A stretch of DNA of 64,000 bases, taken from Endozoicomonas sp. NE40. GTDB taxonomy: Bacteria > Pseudomonadota > Gammaproteobacteria > Pseudomonadales > Endozoicomonadaceae. Shown here piece after piece: positions 17,873-25,559 of the stretch (position 1 is the stretch's first letter; each line of letters opens with the position of its first letter). A model generated the notes under the pieces. It ran no database searches and had not been told where the DNA came from. It saw only the letters and a list, made by a program, of their open reading frames with translations. The DNA lies in assembly GCF_040549045.1 (NCBI RefSeq), contig NZ_JBEWTB010000002.1, positions 1,457,501-1,521,500 of the forward strand, in the 5' to 3' direction. A program made the translations under genes and the position numbers.

Positions 17873-17948
17873 TGGCTCCCCGAGCTGGACTCGAACCAGC
17901 GACCAATAGATTAACAGTCTACTGCTCTACCAACTGAGCTATCGGGGA
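17873..17948 (-). tRNA. tRNA-Asn (anticodon GTT), array position 5
   Basis: 76 nt with encoded CCA; acceptor TCCCCGA/TCGGGGA, anticodon loop CTGTTAA, T-loop GTTCGAGTC. Identical by eye to the other two Asn copies. Confidence 0.97.
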
Positions 17949-17955
17949 ACGAAAA

Positions 17956-18031
17956 TGGTGGGTCGTGTAGGATTCGAACCTACGACCAATTGGTTAAAAG
18001 CCAACTGCTCTACCAACTGAGCTAACGACCC
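17956..18031 (-). tRNA. tRNA-Lys (anticodon TTT), array position 4
   Basis: 76 nt with encoded CCA. Only 7 nt separate it from the tRNA-Asn at 17873-17948, so the two are processed from one transcript. Confidence 0.97.
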
Positions 18032-18067
18032 ACAAACAACCAGCTACGCAAGCTGATCATTCAAAAA

Positions 18068-18143
18068 TGGCTCCCCGAGCTGGACTCGAACCAGCGACCA
18101 ATAGATTAACAGTCTACTGCTCTACCAACTGAGCTATCGGGGA
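18068..18143 (-). tRNA. tRNA-Asn (anticodon GTT), array position 3
   Basis: 76 nt with encoded CCA, anticodon loop CTGTTAA. Identical by eye to the other Asn copies. Confidence 0.97.
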
Positions 18144-18184
18144 ATAAAGCCAGACAACTTAACACATAAACGCGAGAGAAGGAA

Positions 18185-18260
18185 TGGTGGGTCGTGTAGG
18201 ATTCGAACCTACGACCAATTGGTTAAAAGCCAACTGCTCTACCAACTGAGCTAACGACCC
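18185..18260 (-). tRNA. tRNA-Lys (anticodon TTT), array position 2
   Basis: 76 nt with encoded CCA, anticodon loop CTTTTAA. The 3' flank (about 18261-18295) resembles the flank after 17784, consistent with duplication of an Asn-Lys unit. Confidence 0.97.
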
Positions 18261-18334
18261 ATGCCGTTTATCAGATACGCAACCTGACAAACCCTGCCAC
18301 ACTTCAACCTGTTGAAAATTCAGTTAGGAAAAAG

Positions 18335-18410
18335 TGGCTCCCCGAGCTGGACTCGAACCAGCGACCAATAGATTAACAGTCTACTGCTCTACCAACTGAG
18401 CTATCGGGGA
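18335..18410 (-). tRNA. tRNA-Asn (anticodon GTT), array position 1 (first transcribed)
   Basis: 76 nt with encoded CCA. It is the promoter-proximal gene of the array; the -10 box lies 44 nt upstream of its 5' end. Confidence 0.97.
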
Positions 18411-18454
18411 ATCGCGCTTGGTGATGCGTTGTCGTCATCACCTGACGGCAGCGA

Positions 18455-18482
18455 ATATTAATGAGATTTCCGGCTGAGTCAA
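18455..18482 (-). promoter_or_regulatory. Sigma-70 promoter of the tRNA array
   Basis: On the minus strand: -35 TTGACT (18482-18477), 16-bp spacer, -10 TAATAT (18460-18455), then a GC-rich stretch (TCGCTGCCG). GC-rich discriminators are typical of stringently controlled stable-RNA promoters. Confidence 0.75.
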
Positions 18483-18591
18483 CCCTTAATCTAAAACAAT
18501 GTATAAAAAAGGCTCAAAAAAAGTTTCCGAGATAACAAAGAGATATATCAAAACCCTGTACTGCCTTAGCCTGGAGAGCTTCCGTACAGAC

Positions 18592-19149
18592 TCATGGAGT
18601 TATTTCATTTTCCAGTACACGCATGACCAATCTGAGCGGACCTTCAATATCGTTGACCGGAAGCTTATCCGGCTCATCCTGACAATCAACTGCCAGGGCA
18701 AAACCATGTAGATAGTCTGCAATAAGATTCAAAAGATCATCTGCAGTCTTTTGCCGGAGGGACAACGGAGATAAAGCCAGTTCAAACCGTTGCCTGAAGA
18801 CTTCTGCAGGCCCGTACTTTTTCATGGACAACATGGTCTCCAGCAATCCCGGATGACGGTTTAACAACAACAGATAGCTCCTGCACAATCGCAACACTTC
18901 GCTTTGCCAGTCTTCATTGCCTTCAGGCCGATAAATGTCACTCACCAGAGCCACGGTGACAGCTTCCAGCAAAACGGCTTTACTGGAAAAGTAGTGATAG
19001 ATCGCCATCGCATCGACCCTCAACTCTGCTGACAATCGACGTATGCTGGGTATTTTTCCTTCTGCAGTTAACAGCTCCCTGGCGCATTGGATGATTTTAT
19101 CTGCAGAAAGGCTGCTACCTGCCCCTGACGGCCTGCCCCGTTTTTTCAT
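18592..19149 (-). CDS. TetR family transcriptional regulator
   Basis: 185 aa. It starts MKKRGRPSG, the basic arm common in TetR proteins. The helix-turn-helix is IRRLSAELRVDAMAIYHYF followed by SSKAVLLEAV. The C-terminal part resembles TetR_C-type ligand domains (LCRSYLLLLNRHPGLLETM). It is divergent from a RibD/DHFR-like gene, with a 23-bp perfect palindrome in the shared region, so it probably represses that gene and itself. The ligand is unknown. Confidence 0.85.
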   Translation of the reverse strand: MKKRGRPSGAGSSLSADKIIQCARELLTAEGKIPSIRRLSAELRVDAMAIYHYFSSKAVLLEAVTVALVSDIYRPEGNEDWQSEVLRLCRSYLLLLNRHPGLLETMLSMKKYGPAEVFRQRFELALSPLSLRQKTADDLLNLIADYLHGFALAVDCQDEPDKLPVNDIEGPLRLVMRVLENEITP

Positions 19150-19178
19150 ACTTCTGAACTTCCACGTATACCAACCCG

Positions 19179-19201
19179 TTTATTCTACATTGTAGAATAA
19201 A
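19179..19201. promoter_or_regulatory. Probable TetR operator, 23-bp perfect palindrome
   Basis: TTTATTCTACA-T-TGTAGAATAAA: two 11-bp arms around one central base, in the 95-bp divergent region. It starts 30 bp before the TetR gene and ends 43 bp before the RibD-like gene, an ideal place for control of both. Confidence 0.8.
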
Positions 19202-19244
19202 TTTACATATCACTAATTCACAAACAGATTGATTGTAAAAGCTT

Positions 19245-19784
19245 ATGAGTAACATTGTTTACATTGCCACCAGCCTCGACGGTTATATTGCTGACAGGAA
19301 TCACGGGCTGGACTGGCTCCACAGCACCCCGAACCCGGATCACGACGATATGGGGTTTGCCGAATTTATTTCCAGAATTGATGCGCTGGTAATGGGCAGA
19401 AAGACCTTTGAGATCGTCTCAGGCTTTGATTGTGAATGGCCTTATCCAAAGCCGGTGTTTGTCTTGAGCAATACCCTGAAAAGCATTCCCGAACATCTTC
19501 AGGATAAAGCCTTCCTTATTCAGGGCAGTCCGGAAGAGGTGACATCAAACCTTAACCAGCGTGGTTATCAGCACTTATATATAGACGGTGGTACGACAAT
19601 TCAGCAGTTCCTGCAGCAGGACCTGATTGATGAACTGATTATTGCGCGAATTCCAGTGGTGCTGGGTGGCGGCATCCCGTTATTTGGAACCCTTGAGCAA
19701 TCTCTTTCTTTTGAACATATTGAAACGAAAGTTCACTTAAATGCCATTGCCCAGAGTTTCTACAAACGAAGCCGTAAAAACTGA
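19245..19784 (+). CDS. Dihydrofolate-reductase-like / RibD C-terminal domain protein
   Basis: 179 aa. It begins MSNIVYIATSLDGYIADRNH, the typical start of the RibD_C/DHFR-like family. It continues with VMGRKTFEIV (NADPH-site region), DGGTTIQQFL around residue 107, and IPVVLGGGIPLFG near 137. Such proteins are NADPH-dependent reductases, often of unknown substrate. It is divergent from a TetR gene that probably regulates it. A short direct repeat (AAAAGACAGCCATTTG, twice) lies after the stop at about 19798-19829. Confidence 0.82.
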   Translation: MSNIVYIATSLDGYIADRNHGLDWLHSTPNPDHDDMGFAEFISRIDALVMGRKTFEIVSGFDCEWPYPKPVFVLSNTLKSIPEHLQDKAFLIQGSPEEVTSNLNQRGYQHLYIDGGTTIQQFLQQDLIDELIIARIPVVLGGGIPLFGTLEQSLSFEHIETKVHLNAIAQSFYKRSRKN

Positions 19785-19828
19785 ACGGCTGTTATTTAAA
19801 AGACAGCCATTTGAAAAGACAGCCATTT

Positions 19829-19867
19829 GAAAAAAGTAAGGCGCTACCTATCAATGGCAACGCCTTT
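19829..19867 (-). terminator. Terminator of the peroxiredoxin gene
   Basis: On the minus strand, 19867-19856 pairs with 19848-19837 (12 bp including G-U pairs) around a 7-nt loop. T6 follows shortly after (A-run at 19829-19835). Confidence 0.75.
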
Positions 19868-19908
19868 ACGTTCTTGGAAAAAGCTTATTGGGCTGTATTC
19901 AGAGGAAT

Positions 19909-20511
19909 TTACAGCTCTTCTGCACTTTCAGCCAGATATTTAGCTACACCGTCAGGAGAGGCATTCATGCCTTTGTCACCCTTGCTCCAACCAGCAGGGC
20001 AAACTTCACCATGCTCTTCATGGAACTGAAGTGCATCAACCAGACGGATCAATTCGTCCATATTACGACCCAGTGGCAGGTCGTTAACGACCTGGGAACG
20101 TACAACACCTTTGTCGTCAATCAGGAAGGCACCACGGAAAGCAACACCACCTTCGGACTCAACATCATAGTCTTTACAGATCTGGTGAGTCATATCGGCA
20201 GCCAGGGTGTATTTCACCGGACCAATACCGCCTTCATTAACTGGCGTATTGCGCCAGGCGTTGTGAGTAAAGTGAGAATCGATGGAAACACCAATCACTT
20301 CAACATTGCGTTCTTTGAACGCATCCATACGGTGATCCAGGGCAATCAGCTCCGATGGACAAACAAAAGTAAAGTCCAGCGGGTAGAAGAACAGAATACC
20401 GTATTTTCCACGAATGGCTTCCGAGAGGGAAAATTCATCAACTATAGTGCCATCACCCAGAACCGCAGGAACGGTAAAATCAGGAGCCTTCTTGCCTACC
20501 AGTACGCCCAT
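19909..20511 (-). CDS. Typical 2-Cys peroxiredoxin (AhpC/Prx1 type)
   Basis: 200 aa. The peroxidatic Cys51 is in FYPLDFTFVCPSE and the resolving Cys171 in GEVCPAGW, which defines the typical 2-Cys class. The GGIGPVKYTLAAD block and the C-terminal helix correspond to the sensitive type found in many bacteria. It reduces H2O2 and organic peroxides in the cytoplasm, using thioredoxin or AhpF-like donors. No ahpF is present next to it. Single-gene unit with its own terminator. Confidence 0.92.
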   Translation of the reverse strand: MGVLVGKKAPDFTVPAVLGDGTIVDEFSLSEAIRGKYGILFFYPLDFTFVCPSELIALDHRMDAFKERNVEVIGVSIDSHFTHNAWRNTPVNEGGIGPVKYTLAADMTHQICKDYDVESEGGVAFRGAFLIDDKGVVRSQVVNDLPLGRNMDELIRLVDALQFHEEHGEVCPAGWSKGDKGMNASPDGVAKYLAESAEEL

Positions 20512-20740
20512 TTATTCATCTCCGGTTAGTTAACTGTGTTCAACAACACGCAGAGCCAACCTGTCCGCGTTGGCTGATACAGAGCCTCAGTGTTCTGAAG
20601 CCGTTGCCAATCATACACATCGCAGGTATTTTTGCCTACTCGTGCGACAAAAATAACTACAAATCCCACCAACCATTGATCTGGCTCAGATCGCACATAA
20701 GGACTAATCTTCCGACAGCCAGAAAATTGCACCTATACTT

Positions 20741-20774
20741 TCTTGTGGTCGAAATTGTCTTGTGATCGAAATTG
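20741..20774. repeat. 17-bp tandem direct repeat
   Basis: TCTTGTGGTCGAAATTG followed immediately by TCTTGTGATCGAAATTG (one mismatch), 30 bp before the methyltransferase start. It could be a double activator or repressor site, or simple slippage. Confidence 0.6.
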
Positions 20775-20804
20775 TGCCTGAAATTCATATTCTAAGGTGA
20801 AGCC

Positions 20805-21572
20805 ATGTCACAGCCAGACAAGCTCTATCACAAAATGGCACACCCGGCAGGCGTGGCATTCTCCGTTACCAATCCACTGATTGATCACTGGCTGAGTAGC
20901 TGGAACACTACCAACCCATTGCTGGATATTGGTTGTGGCAACTGCCACAACAGCCTTATCGCTGTTAACAGTGGTGCCAGAGTTTATGCAACCGAGATTG
21001 ATGAGGGCAGTCTGCAACTGTTACAGCAGGAGCATCATGACAAAGCCAATCAACTCAGTTTTCATCAGGCTAAACTGCCTGACGACATCCCTCTGCCCGA
21101 CAACTATTTTTCCGGAATACTCTGCTCGGAAGTCTTCCACTTCCTTAACCACGAAGAAACCCTTGCTTCAATACATCAGCTTCGCCGTTTATTAATTCCC
21201 GGCGGAAAGGTTGTATTAACCTGTGCCTGTGAAGAGTCACAAGCATTTAAGCCAGTTAATCTGAAAGGAATAAAAGAATCCCAGCGGCAGAAGCATCCTG
21301 ACCGCCTTGATCCTGTTGATGATTTTCTCAACCTCATTGACCAGGCGATCAGCCATTTCGAACCTGATCATGAAGCCTGGGAGTTAAGAGATTTAGCCCG
21401 CTCAATCATGCCCAGAAGCTTTTTCAATTTTTTTAATCCCGGTCAGCTGGCCTGTGCATTTTCTGATGCCGGTTTCAGAATTGATCTGATCACAACAGGC
21501 CCGGCACTTTATTATCCTGTATGGGAACATGGAGATCACGATCAGGTAAGACTCGTGGCTGGCAAACGTTAA
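20805..21572 (+). CDS. Class I SAM-dependent methyltransferase
   Basis: 255 aa with a Methyltransf_11-type fold: motif I LLDIGCGNCHNSLIA near residue 42, acidic strand-2 end YATEIDEG, post-motif LPDDIPLPDNYFSGILCSEV and LRRLLIPGGKVVLTC (motif III). The C-terminal part (FFNPGQLACAFSDAGF) is typical of ubiquinone/menaquinone-type or small-molecule methyltransferases. The substrate is unknown. It stands alone, preceded by a tandem 17-bp repeat. Confidence 0.78.
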   Translation: MSQPDKLYHKMAHPAGVAFSVTNPLIDHWLSSWNTTNPLLDIGCGNCHNSLIAVNSGARVYATEIDEGSLQLLQQEHHDKANQLSFHQAKLPDDIPLPDNYFSGILCSEVFHFLNHEETLASIHQLRRLLIPGGKVVLTCACEESQAFKPVNLKGIKESQRQKHPDRLDPVDDFLNLIDQAISHFEPDHEAWELRDLARSIMPRSFFNFFNPGQLACAFSDAGFRIDLITTGPALYYPVWEHGDHDQVRLVAGKR

Positions 21573-21621
21573 AGTCGCTATGAATTAAATACAGCTTTAA
21601 TTTAACCAGCTAAACACAAAT

Positions 21622-21640
21622 GATAAATATTATCGTTATC
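21622..21640 (+). promoter_or_regulatory. Fur box upstream of bacterioferritin
   Basis: GATAAATATTATCGTTATC matches the 19-bp Fur consensus at 15 positions by hand count. It lies 112 bp before the bfr start, so iron control (direct or through antisense/promoter overlap) is expected. Confidence 0.7.
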
Positions 21641-21751
21641 TTTCAATAAGATAGTATTGAAAGATAGCTTTGACAGATGGCTATGTCACATCATACTTGA
21701 TAGGTGGACGGGCAACCGTTTTTTTATCTTTTCCTGTACCGGATACCTATC

Positions 21752-22225
21752 ATGACTGGCGATCAAACGGTTATCGAACACCTGAACAAGGCGTTGATGA
21801 ATGAGCTGACAGCCATTAACCAGTATTACCTGCATTCCAGTATGCTGAAGAACTGGGGAGTTAAAAAGCTGGGCAAAGAAGTCTATAAAGAATCCATTGA
21901 CGAAATGTGGCATGCCGACTGGCTGATGGAGCGAATATTATTTCTGGAAGGGATGCCTGACTTTAAACATCTGGACAAACCCATTCTCTCCAATTCGGTT
22001 CAGGGCATTCTTGAATCGGACCTGAAACAGGAAAAGAAAGCCATACCGGTTTTAAAGGAAGGAATTAAGTACTGCGAGAAAGCCGGAGATTTTGGTTCAA
22101 GGCAACTGCTGGAAAAAATACTGACCGCTGAAGAGGAACACATGGATAATCTGGAGGTACACCTGCACCAGATCAAAATACTGGGCATGGAAAACTATCT
22201 GCTGTCCCAAAGTGCTGACGAATAA
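21752..22225 (+). CDS. bfr: Bacterioferritin
   Basis: 158 aa from the ATG at 21752; an upstream frame extension to 21704 lacks homology. Residues align one to one with E. coli Bfr at the start: ferroxidase ligands Glu18, Glu51 and His54, heme-ligand Met52 (IDEM-W-H) and the later TAEEEHMDNLE helix. It forms a 24-subunit heme-containing shell that oxidises and stores iron. The Fur box upstream and the Grx4 gene just downstream on the other strand make this an iron-handling neighbourhood. No bacterioferritin-associated ferredoxin gene is next to it. Confidence 0.93.
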   Translation: MTGDQTVIEHLNKALMNELTAINQYYLHSSMLKNWGVKKLGKEVYKESIDEMWHADWLMERILFLEGMPDFKHLDKPILSNSVQGILESDLKQEKKAIPVLKEGIKYCEKAGDFGSRQLLEKILTAEEEHMDNLEVHLHQIKILGMENYLLSQSADE

Positions 22226-22245
22226 CCGCACCGCCCCGTTCAACA

Positions 22246-22276
22246 GGTTGGACTGCATCTGCAAAACAGTCCAACC
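22246..22276 (+). terminator. Hairpin after bfr
   Basis: 10-bp perfect stem GGTTGGACTG / CAGTCCAACC with an 11-nt loop, 20 nt after the bfr stop. A second 9-bp hairpin (22291-22311) follows, next to the convergent grx4 end. Neither has a T tract. Confidence 0.5.
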
Positions 22277-22315
22277 CCGGTGCTGTTGGCTGGCGCTAAT
22301 TGTTAGCGCCAAAGC

Positions 22316-22642
22316 TTACTCGCTTTTGCCTGCCGCCTCAGAGATCAGTTTCTGCAGGTCACCACTGTTGTACATATCAATCAGAATGTCACAGCCACCA
22401 ACCAGTTCACCACCTACCCACAGCTGAGGGAAGGTTGGCCAGTTAGCGTATTTTGGCAGGTTGGCACGAATTTCAGGGTTTGCCAGAACGTCAACAAAAG
22501 CAAACTGTTCGCCACAGGCCATCAGTACCTGAACGGCTTTAGACGAAAAGCCACACTGAGGCAGTTTTGGGGAACCCTTCATATAAAGCAGAATGTTGTG
22601 GGTTTTGATTTGTTCCTGGAAGTCTTCGAGTTCAAATGCCAT
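22316..22642 (-). CDS. grxD: Monothiol glutaredoxin Grx4
   Basis: 108 aa with the CGFS active site (Cys30) preceded by LLYMKGSPKLPQ and followed by WPTFPQLWVGGELVGGCDI, which contains the conserved Trp-Pro and Gly-Gly-Cys-Asp glutathione-binding residues. This defines the monothiol class that binds a bridging [2Fe-2S] cluster with glutathione and acts in Fe-S trafficking. It is convergent with bfr. Confidence 0.95.
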   Translation of the reverse strand: MAFELEDFQEQIKTHNILLYMKGSPKLPQCGFSSKAVQVLMACGEQFAFVDVLANPEIRANLPKYANWPTFPQLWVGGELVGGCDILIDMYNSGDLQKLISEAAGKSE

Positions 22643-22746
22643 TAGAACAGCCTGTTTATTAGTAAGAATAAGTCTGGAGCATCATAGCAAAGGTATAACC
22701 CAGCGGTACACTGGGTTATACAACATTAAAGTAAGCGTCAAACAGG

Positions 22747-23556
22747 TTAATCCCGCCCTCCCAGGTGTTTCACCTTGGGAATATTGGCACGTAAGCCGGA
22801 AATTCGCGTGTTATGCGCTGGGTGAGTACTCATGAACTCGGGTGGACTGCCCTCAGCCGCCGCTGACATTTTTTCCCAGAGCGTGACGGCTGCATGAGGG
22901 TCATAACCAGCCCTTGCCATCAGTTCCAGTCCAATCAGGTCTGCCTCCACCTCATTGGTTCTGCTGTTTGGCAGGGTCATGGCGTAATTCACTACAACAT
23001 CAGCCATTTGCATCGTGTTCTGATCGGCCCCCAGCAAGGCTGCAGCGGCACTGAACCCCAGTTGCTGTACATAGGCGCGGGACATGGCCTCCCGACCGTG
23101 TTCACGCAAGGCATGAGCCATCTCATGCCCCATAATCGCGGCGATCTCGTCATCCGTCAGCTCTAACTCATCCAGAATACCGGTGTAAAACATAATCTTA
23201 CCTCCCGGCATACAGTAAGCATTCAGCTGTTTACTGGTGAGCAGGTTAACTTCCCAGTCCCAGTGCAGGGCATCCATCCGGAACACTCCAACGTGCTTCA
23301 CCAACTGGTCAGCAATTTTCCGCAATTGTTTCAGCTGTTTCTGATTCTGGTTAAGCGTACCGTCCTCTTTTCCCTTTGCCAGCTCCTGACGGTATGCGTC
23401 AGCAGCCATCTGGTTGACTTCACTTTCAGAAAGCATGGTCACCATTCGCTGCTGTCTCTGCACACCAATGGTGCCGGACGAAGTAGTAGAAACCGACTGG
23501 CATCCGGCCAGCGTTATTGCTGCCCCTACAGCAATCGTCCTGAAAAATTTCTTCAT
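22747..23556 (-). CDS. M48 family zinc metalloprotease, lipoprotein (LoiP-like)
   Basis: 269 aa from the ATG at 23556, chosen because it gives a proper lipoprotein signal (MKKFFRTIAVGAAITLAGC, lipobox LAGC). A longer frame starts at 23625 but spoils the signal. The catalytic motif is GHEMAHALREHGRE (HExxH), with the third zinc ligand likely in NEVEADLIGLELM. Related proteins (E. coli LoiP, YcaL, BepA) act in outer-membrane protein quality control, so this one is probably outer-membrane anchored. Central Tyr/Met-rich CMPGGKIMFYTGIL is conserved in M48 peptidases. Confidence 0.87.
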   Translation of the reverse strand: MKKFFRTIAVGAAITLAGCQSVSTTSSGTIGVQRQQRMVTMLSESEVNQMAADAYRQELAKGKEDGTLNQNQKQLKQLRKIADQLVKHVGVFRMDALHWDWEVNLLTSKQLNAYCMPGGKIMFYTGILDELELTDDEIAAIMGHEMAHALREHGREAMSRAYVQQLGFSAAAALLGADQNTMQMADVVVNYAMTLPNSRTNEVEADLIGLELMARAGYDPHAAVTLWEKMSAAAEGSPPEFMSTHPAHNTRISGLRANIPKVKHLGGRD

Positions 23557-23652
23557 ATTTGATTTACCAAACAGCAAAAAACAATGCAGCCGGTGCAAAA
23601 CACCGGCTGCATTTGTCTGAACCATCTATCAGTAATGGTTATTTTTTGTCTA

Positions 23653-24921
23653 TTATTTCAACCAGTTTTCGATTCGATGGCAGGCCTGTACCAGCTTGGG
23701 ACAGTTCACTTCAATAAACGCCTCTTCAGAAAGGCTGTTGTCGTCTATTGCACCCAGCGCCCTGTCACCATCAAAATCAACAAATGCCATGCGAGTGTAC
23801 AACTGATTGTCGTCTAAACCAAAATCTGAACCCGGTAATAAGGCGACACCGGTCTCTTCCAGCAGCTTCTCGCAGAGCCGTTCCGATGAAAAAATGCCCT
23901 TTTTTTCCAGCTTTGACCTCAGGGCTTCAAAGCTGGTCAACAGATAAAAGCCTCCTACCGGCTCCTCCATTTCCAGCCCGACAGCCCTCAGCCTTTTCAC
24001 CATATACGACGAAATTCGTTTTAACACATCCCGGGTTGCCAAGAGATAAGCATCCAGAGCAGCCGACTCAGAAAAAGCCGTACAGGCTGCATACTGGGTC
24101 GGCGCGCTGATAGAAGTAAAGGTTTCACTGGCAATGACAGCCATGGCATCCTGCAAAGGTCTTAGCTCATCTGGCAGCAACATCACCCCCAGTCGCCAGC
24201 CTCCGGCACCACACCATTTACTGAGGCCACTGCTGATAACCGTTCCTTCGGGATAGTACACTGACATCGACTGATGATTGCCAGCAAAGGTGGTTTCCGC
24301 ATAAATCTCATCAGCCACCACGATAATGCCGTATTTTCGGGCAACTTCCGATAACGCTTTCAGGCTGTCTGCATCATAACTGCAACCGGTTGGGTTACTG
24401 GGGTAATTCAGAATCAGAATACGGGTTCGTTCAGGTTCCTGCTGACAGAACGCATCCAGCTCATCCGCCTGAAGCCGCCAGTGATTTTGTGGGCTGGTCG
24501 GCAAGTGAAAAACCTTACGTCCTAACAGCTGAGCCTGGGGAGCATAGGAAACCCATGAGGGCGCAGGAATCAAGAGGTCCCCTTCACAAGCCATCTGCAA
24601 ATTAAAAATTAACTCTTTGGAACCCGGACCCACCAGAACATCTTCAGCCTGCCTTGGAATACCATCCCTTCGCTGGTAATAACTGGCAACCGCTTCGCGT
24701 AATGAGTAAAGACCTTTGACAGGCAGGTAGTCTTTTTCATGAGCGTGCAACCTTAACGCACTGGTCACCACTTCCGGAACCGGGAACGGGGATTGCCCAA
24801 GCCCCAGTTTAATGATGTCCCGCCCCTGTCGGATCAGGCGATTGCTGTCTTCGTTAATCCGCAGTGTGGCTGAAGGTTTCAACCCTCTCACGTTCCTGTT
24901 GAGCTGATCGACTTTAATCAT
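23653..24921 (-). CDS. Class I/II (fold type I) PLP-dependent aminotransferase
   Basis: 422 aa from ATG 24921 (MIKVDQLNRN); a GTG at 24951 would add ten residues. Fold-type I signatures: NYPSNPTGCSY (substrate-binding region), VVADEIYAETTF (PLP-ring Asp/Tyr) and SSGLSKWCGAGGWRLG with the Schiff-base Lys in SK. The C terminus has RMAFVDFDG with the carboxylate-binding Arg. It resembles aspartate/aromatic-type aminotransferases; the substrate cannot be read from sequence. Isolated gene, not in a pathway operon. Confidence 0.85.
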   Translation of the reverse strand: MIKVDQLNRNVRGLKPSATLRINEDSNRLIRQGRDIIKLGLGQSPFPVPEVVTSALRLHAHEKDYLPVKGLYSLREAVASYYQRRDGIPRQAEDVLVGPGSKELIFNLQMACEGDLLIPAPSWVSYAPQAQLLGRKVFHLPTSPQNHWRLQADELDAFCQQEPERTRILILNYPSNPTGCSYDADSLKALSEVARKYGIIVVADEIYAETTFAGNHQSMSVYYPEGTVISSGLSKWCGAGGWRLGVMLLPDELRPLQDAMAVIASETFTSISAPTQYAACTAFSESAALDAYLLATRDVLKRISSYMVKRLRAVGLEMEEPVGGFYLLTSFEALRSKLEKKGIFSSERLCEKLLEETGVALLPGSDFGLDDNQLYTRMAFVDFDGDRALGAIDDNSLSEEAFIEVNCPKLVQACHRIENWLK

Positions 24922-25124
24922 TGTTATTTTTCTGGTTCGTCCCTGTGACACGTAATACCTGCCAGAGTGGGGTAAGATTTTCAGGCAGGTATAAATTGAT
25001 TTAACACCCTATTGATTTCAGAGAACAACTGTTTTTTTCTCAGGCTTGTGTTTTTTTGTCAGAAACACGGTTTTACCCTGTTTGCTAAACTGGTGCTCAA
25101 CTTTCAGAATCAGAATAACTAACC

Positions 25125-25523
25125 ATGAAACCAGCTCCCAAGCTTTTGATATTGCCGCTGTTATTGTTTTTATCGGCCTGTGGAAGCCTTTCCAGAACCG
25201 GTACTGACAACGTTTATTATCATCTGGAGACCAATCTCCTGATTGATGGCAGGCCTCTGCAACAGCAGACTATTGAGTTACCGGGCTATACAACCAGAAA
25301 ACTCTATTTTCTCGATGATGTGATGAATCACACCTACATAGTGAAATATGCCGTCATGCCGGGAGAAGAGGCGCAAACCGTGCTTATCGACACCATGATA
25401 TACCGCTCGGTCAGAAATATAAGCATTCTGGCTCCTGATAACGAGGAAGCCGGATTCGCCTTTAAAGAACCCTCCCCGGAGGTTGAACTACAGGTCAAAG
25501 CCAGAAAAATTCCCCATCCCTGA
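25125..25523 (+). CDS. Small lipoprotein of unknown function
   Basis: 132 aa. Signal peptide with lipobox LSAC (Cys19) followed by Gly-Ser, suggesting outer-membrane sorting because no Asp is present at +2. The mature part is predicted mostly beta with conserved-looking VYYHLETNLLIDG and YIVKYAVMPGEEAQTVLIDT. No family recognised. It is convergent with metE and shares a bidirectional hairpin with it. Confidence 0.72.
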   Translation: MKPAPKLLILPLLLFLSACGSLSRTGTDNVYYHLETNLLIDGRPLQQQTIELPGYTTRKLYFLDDVMNHTYIVKYAVMPGEEAQTVLIDTMIYRSVRNISILAPDNEEAGFAFKEPSPEVELQVKARKIPHP

Positions 25524-25526
25524 AGC

Positions 25527-25551
25527 CTTCCGCCAGCAAAGCTGGCGGAAG
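25527..25551. terminator. Bidirectional hairpin between lipoprotein gene and metE
   Basis: Perfect 11-bp GC-rich stem CTTCCGCCAGC / GCTGGCGGAAG with a 3-nt loop, 4 nt after one stop and 8 nt from the other. T-rich tails are weak on both strands. Confidence 0.6.
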
Positions 25552-25559
25552 CAACCTGT

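Noticed and set aside
17583..18410. Repeated sequence blocks read as a possible CRISPR or integration array
   Set aside because: Each unit folds as a complete tRNA with CCA, so the repeats are tRNA genes; no att-like partial tRNA copy was seen nearby.
18499..18711. 70-aa plus-strand frame opposite the end of the TetR gene
   Set aside because: Mostly the antisense shadow of the TetR coding region; no start signal.
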